A DNA stretch of 64,000 bases from positions 18,799,938 through 18,863,937 of the forward strand of contig OZ022588.1 of NCBI GenBank assembly GCA_963669155.1. The letters run 5' to 3'. How positions within the stretch are numbered: the first letter of the stretch is position 1; each line of letters opens with the position of its first letter. The position numbers and the translations under genes are program-made. Shown here one piece after another: positions 12,101 to 26,500 of the stretch. Under the pieces are notes generated by a model. It made no database searches and was not told the DNA's origin. It saw only the letters and a list, made by a program, of their open reading frames with translations. This stretch comes from Arbacia lixula. Taxonomy: Eukaryota; Echinodermata; Echinoidea; Arbacioida; Arbaciidae.

Positions 12101-15100
12101 GAGTACCAGCTATTGACTTGCTATATTACCTGCTCAGTAATATATGTGCTTCAATTTTTTTCTCTACTATTTTGCCTGCAATAACAATATTTCCTTTCTA
12201 CCACTCTACAGTGTCATCTTCATTTGAAAATACATTTTTGTACAAACACCTAGTAGAAAGTGTAGCATGCTCCATCTTATCTTAACTTGTCATATTAAGT
12301 TGCCTGATTTAAGTTTAAGATAATTTGATACTATAATATTCATACTGCATGTTTGCCCTAGACCTACTTTTATCTGCCATTTTAATCCAGAGCTACTAAT
12401 TCTCCCCGATTATTGATAGTTTATTGGTGTTAGATTGTACGCATTTGATAGATATCTCCATGATTTGTGATGAAATTTCCCCAAATCTTCTCGAGTGTTG
12501 AATTTGAATGTTGTAGCTCTGTTTAATCTCATTCCATGTAGAATGTACCTGTGATCCAACAGGCTCCCTTCAGACGCTGTGCGCTGCGTATGGCGGTGCC
12601 TGTCTGTGTAAGCCAGGGGTCGGAGGTCAGAATTGTGAGAGATGTCAGCCAGGATTCTTCAACTTCACCTCAGAAGGGTGCCAAGGTGAGGAGAAAAGCT
12701 CAGACAAACAAAATATATGATTCCCTCAAGATAAAATGCTCTCCTCTTGTTTCACTCTGGCCTCTTATAGCAAAATTCTCATTCCTCTTCCAAACAAAAA
12801 TTTCATTCTTCACTTTGTACTTCTCTGTACTGAGCAGCACTTCCTAATGTTTTTTCTGTACATTTAAGAATAAAGTCAACCGTGCTTGAAGAACAACACC
12901 AAGTGCTCTTGAAAACTCCTACAGACATGCATCAAATACAGACAACTATGATGATAACAATAGTAAATTGATTTTAATTTCTATTCTATTTCTTCATCAT
13001 ACTTTTGATGTAGACATGATAACCAACGTGATGAAACATGTTCTGATCTCCCCTTCTCTCCTCAGCTTGCAACTGTGATGGGGACGGTTCCATGACCCAA
13101 GCATGTGACTTTGTTACTGGGCAGTGCCCGTGCAAGGAGGGTGTGGCCCTTGACAACCAGCCCACCGCTGCTCAGGGTGTTGTTGCCAGTCGAACGTGCA
13201 CTGCCTGCCTCGAGAACTTCTATGGGTTTGGAAGTGCAGGGGGTTGCATCGCTTGTGGATGCCACAATCTCGGCTCGGACTCGCTACAGTGCAACGAGAC
13301 TGGTGTATGCAGTTGCCTGGAGACAGTGGGCGGAGACAAATGTGACAGCTGCCTTCCGGGTTTCTTTAATCTCACAGATGGAGGTTGCAGGTGGGATTTA
13401 CTGTGTACCACTACCATTTTTTTCATTCTTAATATGCTCAGTGCCAGCCATAAGCTTTCCTCTAGGTATTTTATCAACACTTTTAATCCTAACATTCATT
13501 GAAATGTAACTGAGACATATTTTGTACATTGTGTAAATCTGTGATTACATGATAAAGCAAGCCTCTTTTTCTGCCTCCACCACGAAGTGGCTGGAGGCAT
13601 TATGTTTTCGTTGTCCGTCCGTCCGTACGTGCGTCCGTCCCGAATCCGTTTCGGCAATATCTTGAGAACCGTGAACCAGATTTGCTTCAAACTTGGTACA
13701 TGTGTGTATTGCATAAATCAATGAAGTGTGTAAAATTGGGGTCAAATCTGATTGAGGTCAAAGGTCATTGAACATTGTGAAAAATTGCCCCAAATTGACC
13801 TTTTTCACATTAAATCCAAATCCAAGGATGTAGTTCTCATGAAACATGGTACACGGATGGATCACTATTTGGGGATAGACTGATGAAATTTTTGGTAAAA
13901 TTCCTGAAAGGTCAGAGGTCAAAGATCAATGAACTTTGCCAAAATTGGCAAAAAACTGCCCCAAACTTTATATTTTTCACAATGAATCAAAATCCAATGG
14001 TACATTACCAACTAAACATGGTGCAAAGATGGATCACTACTTGGGGCTAGACTGGTGACATTTTTGGTGAAATTTCTCAAAGGTCAGAGGTCAAAGGACA
14101 ACGCACTTTGCCAAAATTGGTTATTTTTTACAATAAATCCATATCCAATGGTACATTACCAAATAAACATGGTGCTAAGATGGATCACTACTTGAGGCTA
14201 GACTGGTGACATTTTTGGTGAAATTTCTCAAAGGTCAGAGGTCTAAGGTCAATGAACTTTGCCAAAAATTACCTAAAAATTGCCCCCACGTGATATTTTT
14301 CAAAGTAAATCCAAATCCAATGGTACATTACCAACTAAACATGGTGCAAAGATGGCTCACTACTTAGGGGTAGACTGATAACATTTTTAATGAAATTTCT
14401 CGAAGGTCAGAGGTCAAAGGTCAATGCACCTTGTCAAAATTGGCTATTTTTCGCATTGAATCCAAATCTAATGATTCAATTAAAACTAACATGGTACAGA
14501 GATGTGTCACCTCATGAAGGTAGACTGGTGAAAGTTTGGGTAAAATTCCTGAAAGGTCAGAGGTCAAAGGTTTATGAATTGCCCCCAAATTGATACTTCT
14601 CACAATAAATCCCAATCCAATTATGCATTTCAAGAAAACATGGTACAAGAATCACAAGGATACAAGGATGGACTTAGACAGACTGGTGAGATTGGAAGTC
14701 AAAGAAGTAAGATATCAAAGGTCAAATGAACATTGCCAAACTTCGCTAAACATGGAAAAACAAAATAAATGGTATTTTCATTTCACATAGGAATTCACTG
14801 GAACAGTCCCAACCAAACAAACAGATTTTCTTAAAATAATTTAAATAGAGCTAGCAAAGAGGCGGAGGCATATTTATCGACTGCGTGGCAGTCGAATTGC
14901 TCTAGTTTTTGTTTGAAGTAGCTTCCAAGAAATGTGTCAATCGACAAAGGAAGATCATATCTGCCAATATGTATAGAGCTATTCAGTTTCTTCCTTTTTT
15001 TTGTTACTAGATCCAACTTGCATGAAAGTTCTTTATTCTTTATTTTTTCAATTACATGTAGGTATATGAATGTCAGTAATTAAGCAAAAAAAAACATGCA

Positions 15101-18100
15101 AATACAAATAATTTTGTTGTGAAACAAATGTATCTTGTCCTTTTAATTCTCTCAAATTGATATTCATATTTCTGTAGTCCTTGCGAGTGCAGCACAGCTG
15201 GTTCTGAAAGCTCAGACTGCAACACGGCATCTGGGGTCTGTTCCTGCAAGATGAATGTGGTGGGGGCAAAGTGTGATCGCTGCCAGTCAGGATTCTTCAA
15301 CCTGGCTTTCTTGAACCCAATGGGCTGCCAACCCTGCTTCTGCTACGGCCACGCAGACACTTGCAATGTGGCGCCAAATTACATCCAGCAATTTGTCAAC
15401 TCCGATTTCACCCAAGATGGGTGAGTTCCATATGTGACGTCAGGTTGCTTTTTTTGCAGTACACTGGGTTGAAAACAAGCCTTGGTTCCGTGACAGGCCA
15501 TTCATGCTTCAGCCCCAGCCCCGCCAATGCCATTTGCTGTCTTGGCATGGATCTTTGTGGAGTTATTTCTATTGACTCAATCACATGTGGAGCCGAACAC
15601 CACAACATGGTGTTGTTTGAACTTTTAAGGTGATGTGTTTAATTAAATCCAGTCATGTACCTGGTCTTGTGACAAGGCTTATGTTTCATACATCAGATCC
15701 AAACATGTTCACCATACCAGACATGTCAATTTAACATAATCCTGAAATACTTGATTTGTAGAAACTGCTTCAAACTCCGATTGACCATGCTTGGTTTTAT
15801 TCCAGAAAGACACACATTAAATGTTCTTTGAATGTTTTCATGGTGAGAGTGTACTAATAAATACTATTTAGAAGAAAAGTAAAACTTTCGGTAAGACCAT
15901 GTGGATAATAACTCGAAGAAACAAACAAGTGCGCCGAGTATTTATGGGATCCGAAGGGATCAGAAATACGCTGAGAGTGTTCAAATCAGCCAAAGAGAAA
16001 AGACCATATTGGCATATTATTAAGACACACATTGTTTATGTGCATTGGTGATCAACCATTGTAGGGATCAAGGGGCAGCGTTCAGATGACTTTAAGTGCA
16101 CCATGTGCCAACTTTAAAAAATACGCATAGGAACCTACCATGAAGTTGATTTGTGTCAGGTTATTTTGTTAAAATTTTTAGAAAAGATATTAGCTGAGAT
16201 AAAAGAATTGATAATAGTACTTGATGTGCAATAGAAACGCTCTATTCCTATTGGCTGATTTCGGACACTCTCGGGTTATTTCGGATCCCTTCGGATCACA
16301 TAAATACCCGGCGCGCTCGTTAGTTTCTTCGAGTTATTCTCCGGATGACGGACAGAGCACACTGCCCGAAACGTCGAGACTGATACTCCCTCTTTCAGAT
16401 TTTGAAAGAAACCTATAGTTAGTTGCAGAACTGACTATAACTTTTCTACACTTTCTCAATTTCTTTTCTTTTCTTTTCTCTTTATCACTACTTTGTGACT
16501 AGTTCACAACTTTCATCAACACCCACCCTCTTCTTCTACCTCCATTCCATCCCATTTATTTTCGGTTTAAAACACCGAAAACTAAAGCTAAAAATAGTCT
16601 TGTGTAAGTGTTATAAAATATAAAAAATCACCTCTCCTTTTTCACTTTTCACTTTCCTTTCCTTTCTTCACCCCATAAGTGGGCCAATTATCCGAAAGAA
16701 TACAACCACATGGTGTTACCGAAAGTTTTGCTATTTTCTAAATAGTATTTATTAGAAAATTATATATTGGAAACAGAAATAAGTATCAGCTATGATTTTT
16801 CAAGCACTGGTCTAAATGTTACCAAATGACTTATCTGACTTATTTCCATCATCTACAAAAAGCGCCAATGGGTGGCGATCTTCAGACCCGTCCTCTCTAG
16901 ACATCAACTCAGCAAACATCCGCATCTCACATCCGCCTGGCCTGATAGGCGGAGAATCCCTGTACCTCATCGCCCCAGACGAATATTTGGGATTCAAACT
17001 TAGCTCATATGGGGGCACCCTCTCGTACCAAGCCAAGTTAGATGTAGGGGGCGTCGACCTCACAAATGACCGGTACCTCAGGATGACGGGAGGGCCGCTC
17101 AATGCCAGTATTTACTACGCAGCAGAGGAGTTTGTGCCACAGAGCGACGCGGCAGAATTTACAGCAACATTCTATGAAGGACTGTGGAGGATGGAAGAGA
17201 GTGATGGCGAAATATCAACACTGCAGTTCCAAGGTACTATATTAACTTGTGTACAGTAGCTATTCTTTTCTCTTTCTACTGTCAAAAAAAAAAAAAAATG
17301 CAAACTCACAAGAACAATGGATGTGGAGATTTAATGTAATGATGAGTTTAATTTGTCTTGTGATCCCCAAACTAAAAAAAACCCAAAAAACTGGACACTC
17401 TCTTTGTTACGCAATAATACAGGTACTGTACATACCAAGATGTAATCAAAAATTTTATTAACCAGAGCTTCTTTTCAAACCTTATGTCATGAAAATAACA
17501 CTGTGCATTATATCCTGTGAGAAAAATAACATTTTCACAGGGCCTCTTTTTTTTTCCAGGGCCCCTTTTTTGCATTTTTTATTTTTTTTGCATTATGTTT
17601 TCGGGTTGTCCGTCCGTCCGTCCGTCCGTACGTATGTCCGTCCGTACGTACGTCCGTCCCGAATCCGTTTAGGCAATATCTTGAGAACCGTTAACCAGAT
17701 TGGCTTCAAACCTGGTACATGTGTGTATTGCATAAAACCAATGAAGTGTGTAAAATAGGGGTCAGTTCTGATTGAGGTCAAAGGTCAAAGGTCAATGAAC
17801 TTTGTGAAAAATTGCCCCAAATTGACCTTTTTCACAATAAGGCCAAATCCAAGGATCCAATTCTCATGAAACATGGTGCAAAGATGGATCACTACTTGGG
17901 AATAGACTGGTGACATTTTTGATAAATTTCCTGGAAGTTCAGAGGTGAAAGGTCAATGAACTTTGGCAAAATTGGCTAAAAACTGCCCCAAGCTTTATAT
18001 TTTTCACAATAAATCCAATTCCAAGCATGCAATTCTCATGAAACATGCTACAAAGATAGATCACTACTTTGGAATAGACTGCTGACATTTGTGATAAAAT

Positions 18101-21100
18101 TCCTGAAAGTTCAGAGGTGAAAGGTCAATGAACTTTGCCAAAATTGGCTAAAAACTGCCCAAAACTTCACATTTTTCACCATAAAACTAAATCCAAAAAT
18201 GAAATTCTCATGAAACATGGTACTAAGATGGATCACTTCTTGGGAATAGACTGGTGAAATTTTTTTGTGAAATTCCTGGAAGGCCAGAGGTCAAAGATCA
18301 ATGAACTTTGCAACAATTTTCTAAAAATTGGCCCCAAATTTATATTTTTCACAATAGACCCAAATTCAATGGTGCAATTCTAATTAAACATGGTACAGAG
18401 ATGTATCACTTCATGGAGGTAGATTGATGGAAGTTTGGGTATAATTCCTGAAAGGTCAAAGGTCAATGAACTTTGCCAAAAATAGCTAAGAAATTGCCCC
18501 CAAAGTAATATTTTTCAAAATAAATCAAGATCCAATTGTGCAATACAAACCAAACATGGTATAAAGATGGATCACTACTTGGGGGTCGACTGATGATATT
18601 TTCGGTGAAAATTCTCAAAGGTCAAAGGTCAAAGGTCAATGAACTATGCCAAAATTGGCTAAAAATTGAGCCAAATTTAACATTTTTCACATTGAATGCA
18701 AAACCAATGGTTCAATTTTAACCAAACGTGGTACAGAGATGTATCACTTCATGGAGGTACACGAGTGAAAGTGTTGGTAAAATTTCTGATAGGTCAAAGG
18801 TCAATGAACTTTACCCCCAGATTGGCTGATTTTAAACAAACTTGATACAAGGATGGCTTTAGATGGACTGATTAGATTGGAAGTCAAAGGTCAATGAATA
18901 TTGCAAACTTGACCAAACATGAAAAAACAGAATATGATATTTTCATTTCACATAGGAATTAAATGGTTCATTGCCCACCAAACAGGTTTTTTGAGAATAA
19001 ATCTAAATAGAGCTAGCAAAGAGGCGGAGGCATATTTATCGACTGCGCGGCAGTCAAATTGCTCTAGTTTTGCCCTGTGCCCCTTTGTGGGTTTTTCAGT
19101 GATACGTGCAACTCAATAAAGGTTTATTTTATTTTATAACTGACCATGACTTCAATAACCCAGGCCTGTATCCTGTGTCTTATAAACAGAGATTCTGGCA
19201 GCTCTCACCAGCATTCAGATCAGGGCATCGTTCGGTGAGGGGACTGTAAGCACCTTTTATACTGTAACCATGGAAACTGCATCATATATTGAGAGTCCTT
19301 CAGACAACGATGTAGTGGTGATGAGTGTGGAGCAGTGTGTTTGCGATGTTTCATCAAACACAATGGGTGAGTAGAATGAATGTGAAATAAACCATATTTT
19401 TTTTTTATTAGTATTGTTGTTTCTTCAGTTCAGTTTGATGAGATATGTTCCTCCTGTTTACATTTATTTGGGGTGAGCAATTGCTGTTTCTGACGTAACA
19501 TGCATCCAATGCCTATTTCAATTTAAATACTGATATTGTATGCTGTGTTTTGATAAAAGTAGGTCTATGAAACAAACGAGACACACATGGGAATTGACAC
19601 AATTTATTTTAAAATGTTGAGGCCGTGTGCATCATTTTTGTCTCGCCTGAACGAAGTTCGGCTGAGACCTAGTAATCACTTTTCCTGTTAGTCTGTTGGT
19701 CTATTGGTCTGTTACAAAAAAGAAGAAGAAGTTTTTGTTTAACTTGCTCTTATTTCTTTATATCTGCATCAATTGTGTTCATACTTGGTATAAATAATCC
19801 TTCGGTAATACCACATTTGTGTTGATGAGGATGATGCAGTCAAAGTCATCTAGTGGCCAAAAGATCAAATGATATGAGGCGTCATTTTTCTTTAAGTTTT
19901 GGGTTAACTTGCTCTTATTTTTTAATTTCTGCATCAATTGTGTTCATACTTGGTTCAAATGATCCTTGGGTAATACAACATGTGTGTTGAGGATGATAAA
20001 GTTGAACGTCACCTAGGCACCATTTTAAATATTTCGAAAACCATTTATCCCTGTTTATTGATTGCAAAATCAGGCGAGACTCATGGTTCACGAACAACCT
20101 TGTTTCAAATAGTGCATCTTTATTCTTTGTCCCATCAAGCAATGTCACATTTTTCATTAGGTATTAGAACATCCGAAGCAGTATATATGTGTTTATTTTG
20201 TATCAAAAACCTTCATGGGCCAATATTGGTTAACATCGTCAAACAGACCTGTCATGCAGCCAGTGTTTAGAGGGGACCAAACGCCAGAACCCCTTCGGGC
20301 CCCCGACAGACAACTGCGTCCCCTGCTTCTGCAATGGAAGAGCCTCATCATGTGACCCCTCCTCTGGGGTGTGCCAGGGTTGCCAGGCAGGGACTGTGGG
20401 CGATCTGTGTGAGAGTTGCGCTGCTTATGTCCTGGAACCAAACTGCGGCCAGTGTGTGCCGGACTACTATGGCTTTGGGACAGACCTGTTTGGAGGGGCA
20501 TGTTCAGGTATGGTAACTTACCATAGTAACAGTGGTCTGCATTTAATTGTGTGTGGACCCTGTGATATGCCAAGTCTTTCACTCAGTTGTGATTTAAAAC
20601 TGTAAATAAAGATGAACATGAATTTAATTCAAATGTTGATAGGAACAATCTGGTAGGGTTGTTGAATTGCAGAAATTTCTAGTCAGAATGGAATGCACTA
20701 AAGTATGTGGACAAATTACACCAAAACAAATGTACAGAATTTAGCTTTATGTTACTCTTTTAAGATCAAATTTGCAAAGAATTACTAAATGCTTCATCAC
20801 AGCCTGAAAGCCCAATACAGAGCCAGAAAGAAGAAGGGTTTTCTGAAAATGTTGTGAATGTATCACTATTCATACTTTATGTTGGTTTGCCCCAATCTTT
20901 GCAACTCTTATGGTAAACTTTGTAAACTGAAATATCTTTTGAAAATAGGAATCTTTTTCAATTGTGAACATGGGAAGAAACAAATGTGGCCTCTTTTTCC
21001 ATACGTTATACAAATATCTTCTGTCATTCATGAAAGCTTGAATATTCTTTTGTTTCATTTTCCCAGCATGCAACTGTAATGGTACCGGCACTGGGGGCAC

Positions 21101-23490
21101 CACAGAGTGTGAGAATGGGAGTGGCCAGTGCCCATGTGTCGGCAACTTTGGCGGCAGGCAGTGCGGCGGCTGTGCCTACAACTACTACAATTATGATCTT
21201 GGATGTCTGAGTATGTACATCACCCTTTTTGTCTGTTTTTACGAGTTGATTTTCTTCTTGAGGCCTTCTCTAGGTGACATTACAATTTTCAGTTTGGAAG
21301 GCATCAGGTAGCAATCAATAGATATGCCTGTATACCGATTTCAACCAGACTTGGCTCAAGTATATATCCCACTGAAAGGTCAATCCGTTTGTACATTAAT
21401 TAAGGTCAAGCAGGAGTTACAAACACTGAAAATTATCTTTTAAAACACTCACAGACAGAATTGACACAAAGGTATATAACCTTGGAAATAGCAGGCGGAT
21501 ACACAATTCAGGTTATCTGTGGTAAGTATGAAATAATCTCGTGGAAATGGGGTGCAAAGGTAGGGATTATCTGGATTCACAATAAAAATCACTGTGGAGT
21601 CAACATGCAGACATAACCAGCATTTAACAGCATTCATCTGGCAGAGAAAGAAGAAAATACTCTTGCATTCATTAGCAACTTTCTGAGATGGATTTTTTTT
21701 CTCTTTTTTTTTTTTTGAAGATTTATTGCTCCATATTTCAATACAACGTGAATTCATTAAAACACTAAATGATTTAATTAACAAAGACCAGAATAGGATT
21801 TAGCCCAAAAGTGTAAAGAAATATTCATATCAATATGAATATGTGGATATTAAGTTTAGCATTTTTATTGGCTTATTTCCCGTTTTCTTTCAGAATGTGA
21901 TGTCTGTTATGATGGAATCGAGACAGCGTATCTCAGCTTGCTTGAGCTCCAGGAAGACCTCTCTTCATATGTCGATGCTCTAGAAGCAAGCGATAACTCC
22001 TCTATACCCTCTCCCTTCCATGAGCGGATTCAAGCAACCAAAGCAAAACTTGTGCAACTCATAGAGACAGTGAGTAGTTAAACAACTTTGCATGGATATT
22101 GTAGTGAGAACAGCCATCAAATTCATATGTGTCCAGAACACAGTTTGGGGATATCAAATTGCTTTGAGAGGTGTCTATTTAATGGTAGCACTTCCAATTC
22201 ATGCATGTGTACTTTGAGAACTTCTCCATTGCACCCCTCCTATTCAAACTCTTCTTCCAATTTTTCTCCTCCTATTCCTCCTCTTCATCCTTCTCTTGTT
22301 GCTACTTTCCCTTCTCATCCACCTGTTCCTACTTCCCCTCCTCCTTTTCCTGCTCCTGTTCCTGCTCCTCCTTTCCGACCTCATCCCCTTCCCCCTCCAC
22401 TTTCTCCTCCCTCTTCTTCCTCCTTCTGACATCAGAGCACTCTAATCTACCGAGTTGTCTTCTCTCTATACCAGACGAGTGCCACTGTACAAGAAGGTTC
22501 CAATCTGGAGACCACTGTCTCTGCTCTTAACAGCGCCATAGAGGCTTTGATGTCAACACTGGATATCGCGATCAGAAATGACATCGCCTTTGCCGCTGGA
22601 AACGCAAGCCTTGCCGAGTCGAATGCCCGTCTTGCGCTAGAGGCTGTGGATATTGTTAATGCAGAGATTACATTGGCGTATGAAGTGCTCACAAGTGGTG
22701 AGTTTTTCTTAGACATTTTGGCTCGACAATTCAAACAATCAGAAAAGCCTTAATGGTGTCTGTGCATTGATTTTTATACCTTCTCCACCCACAATCAATA
22801 ACACTAAAAAAAAACATAATACAGTCAGATGAGTCATTGGTATTTGCTCGTGGTGGTTGTGCAGTGTTAACGAACTACACTAAGCCTTAACACTATGCCT
22901 CTGCAATGAAGTTGCTGTATGGCATTATGTTTTCGGGTTGTCCATTCATTAGGCAATAACTAAAAAGAATAATTGACTGAATTCCATCAAACTTATTTTT
23001 TTATTGCTATCACCACAAAACAGCACTTGTCTGCAGTAAAGAAAACTCCTGGTATTTCCATCAGCACAAATGACAGTTGCTACAGCAACAAAACCCACAT
23101 AAATTTACCTCAAATATCAGTTGCAATAGCTAAAAGCAGAGCTGCCTTTACAAAACTTCCACCTTCTACAGGAGGGACTCTACAGGAGCTGAATACATGA
23201 AGTAACAGACTCATAACATACTGTGCAGCTGTTAATCTTTGTGTAACAGCATGAGGCAAAATCAGAATATACATGTGCATAATGCTGTGCCTTGACCACA
23301 ACACATTGCATTATTTTGGATATTATCTATTTATTCTATTTATTACCTTTAAAGGTAAGGGGGTGTAGTGGTAAAGACTACCGGACCATTGATATATAGA
23401 GTGCCATCCTGCCAGAAATATGCATCCAATTCTTGTTTAATTTCAGGACACCAGGAAGGAGTCATCTCAAATAGATAAATCCTCAAAATT

Positions 23491-23524
<34 letters not shown>

Positions 23525-26500
23525 AGATTAATAATCCTTATAATAATGATAATGATAATGATTTTATAATGTAACAATACATACACATAACCTTTGTATC
23601 TCTCTCATTTTTGCCACCTGACATAGGTTACTTCCAAGCCGCCCAGAGCACCCTGGAAGAATTGAGAGATTCGCTTCTCCTCCGATCAACCCAGCTGGGT
23701 GAGCTAAGCTCCCAGACAGCCACGCTTGTGTCAGCACTGCAACAAGAGGTGGACGGTATACACAACGTCACAGAGCACACATTGGAAACAGCCAATGAGG
23801 CCTTGCAGGTCAGGACACAAACATCCTATTTGCCTAGCATGTAGAGGGTCCCCCCTTTTGCTTTTTGCCAACGGAGCCTTGCTGGTCAGGAGACAAGCAT
23901 CATATTGTCGTGGTGTGAACAGGGTCCCCCCTTTTGCTCTTTGCCAACGAAGCCTTCCTGGTCAGGAGACAAGCATCATATTGTCCTAGTGTGAACAGGG
24001 TCCCCCCTTTTGCTCTTTGCCAACGAATCCTTCCTGGTCAGGAGACAAGCATCATATTGTCCTAGTGTGAACAGGGTCCCCCCTTTTGCTCTTTGCCAAC
24101 GAAGCCTTGCTGGTCAGGAGACAAGCATCATATTGTCCTAGTGTGAACAGGGTCCCCCCTTTTGCTCTTTGCCAACGAAGCCTTCCTGGTCAGGAGACAA
24201 GCATCATATTGTCCTAGTGTGAACAGGGTCCCCCCTTTTGCTCTTTGCCAATGAGGCCTTGCAGGTCAGGAGACAAACATCCATACCTGCCAACATTCGG
24301 AAATGCAAAATCTGGACAACCAACGGCCGGGGGTCCAGGGGGCAGTGTCCCCTGAAGCTCTTGGATTTTAGCAACTTTCAAGGCCAAGGAAACACAATTT
24401 TCATACTTGAAATTAATGTATTGAAGGTTGCAAAATCTTTAGAAATATATTGTAGTGTAATGAAAGTGGGCTTGTACATTTTTATCATTTTTAATTTTTG
24501 TATTTATTTGTTATTTATTTGTAATACAACTGCAACTCTTAAAAGTAGATGGAGAGCAAGTCTCATAATTTCAACATCACCCAACATTTTGCACTTTTGA
24601 AACTACACACATACGCCTACCTTTCAACTGTACTTAGATAAATATTATTCTGCAGAACTTGAAGGACCTTCCTTCTGATGGAGTGCTTTGTACGTGGCTG
24701 TCTTGGCATTCCTCAGCACACTCGCACTGTAAGAAGCGCCGTAGCATTGTAATGTCTCTGTTTTGCATGGCCAGCTTGTGTGTGATAATTGAGCTAAGTG
24801 TGGCAGTGGTCATACTTGCTCGTTCCTTGTTTTTGTTCTTAGTCACCATGGAAAAGATCCTCTCACAGTCCGAGTTACTATGGTAGATATCAGCACACTC
24901 TTCATTACAGATGGTAGAATTTGGTATCTTTTCTGCCTTCAAGAAGTGTCTTTGATTTGTGCGATCTTGAGCCATTCCCGGTCAATTTGATTATCACATG
25001 TTCCGTGCGCAGGGTCCCCCCTTTTGCCTTTTGCCAATGAGGCTTTTCTGGTCAGGAGACAAGCATCATATTTTCCCAGTGCAAATGGGGCCCTCCATCC
25101 TTTCTTGCTTTTGCTTTTTGCCAAAGATGCCTTGTGTGTGAAACAGGCATCTTAAACTTCCCCATTGCCCCCCCCCCATCCTTTCTTGCTTTTGCTTCTT
25201 GCCAATGAAGCCCTGCACATCAGGAAATGGGCGTTTTATTTCCCCCAAGTATTCTAATTACAGTGTATTTGTATTATTGGCATAAATATTTTTTATAATG
25301 CTAAATATGTTACTCATTGCGGATAACTGGCTAGTGGTAATCGTTTGTCTCGCAATGTTTGTCTTGCAATGTTTGTCTTGCGAGACAAATGATTACCACT
25401 AGCTAATAGCCATTAGCCTATATTTTTTATGATTATCATAATTGTTTGCCTCGCCTGAACAAAGTTCGGTAGAGACCTAGTAATCACTTTTCCTAATAGT
25501 CTGTTGGTCTGTCAGTCTGTTAATCTGTTACAAAAATTTTAAAATTTTTCTTTAACTTGCTCTTATTTCTTTATTTCCGAATCAATTTTGATCAAACTTG
25601 TCACAAATGATCCTTGGGTAACATGAGGATGATGGGGTCAAAGGTCATCTAGGGGTCAAAAGGTCAAATGATATGAGGCCATGTGCATCATTTTTCTTAA
25701 AGTTTTCGTTTGACTTGCTCTCATTTCTTTATTTCTGCATCAGTTGTGATCATACTTGGTACAAATGATCCTTGGGTAATACCACATGTGTCTTCATGAG
25801 AATGATGGGGTCAAAAGGTCAAATGATATGAGGCCGTGTGCATTATTTTTCTCAAAGTTTCCGTTTGACTTGCTCTCATTTCTTTATTTCTATCTCAATT
25901 GTGATCACACTTGGTACAAGTGATCCTTGGGTAATACTACATGTTTCTCTTCATGAGCCTGATGGGGTCAAAGGTCATCTGGGGGTCAAAAGGTTTGAAA
26001 AAAATATTTGAAAAAAAAAACTTAGCACTACTCATCGATTGCGAAATCAGGTGAGACTTGTGGTTCGCGAACCACCTTGTTTTAGTAGTAGATATTGTGG
26101 TATCATTATTTTCATCATTGATATTTATTGGTTAACAGACTGCTCAGCGAGCCCAAGTGACTCACGACAACACAACAGCCAGAACGGCCGCTGAGATCAG
26201 CCGAGCGACGGACGAGCTCAACAAGCTCGCTCAGCAGACAGTCGAGGCCACGGCAAGTCTGCTGGAGAGAGCAGGGGAGCTAGACTCAGCCGCCAGGAGT
26301 AAGCTGGCAGAGGTTGAGGCTGCAGGCAGTGCCGTGGATGATGGAAGGATCGACAGTGTGATGGTAGAGGCTGGGGACAAGGTTAGGGAGGCAGGCGAGG
26401 TGGAGGATCTAGTAAGTTGGATATGGTTAACCCTTTGTGCGCCACATTCAGTGCCACTCTGTGGGATTTGTATGTGTTGTTTGTGGAAGCATGCATCAGG

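Noticed and set aside
22088..22530. Long open frames of about 110 codons rich in Pro, Ser and Phe
   Set aside because: They lie in a CT-rich low-complexity tract inside laminin intron 18; the translation is compositional. The true exon 19 begins at 22475 in phase with the neighbouring exons.
23338..23500. Possible small RNA gene
   Set aside because: No cloverleaf or internal promoter boxes seen; the sequence resembles the MITE at 47498-47722 instead.
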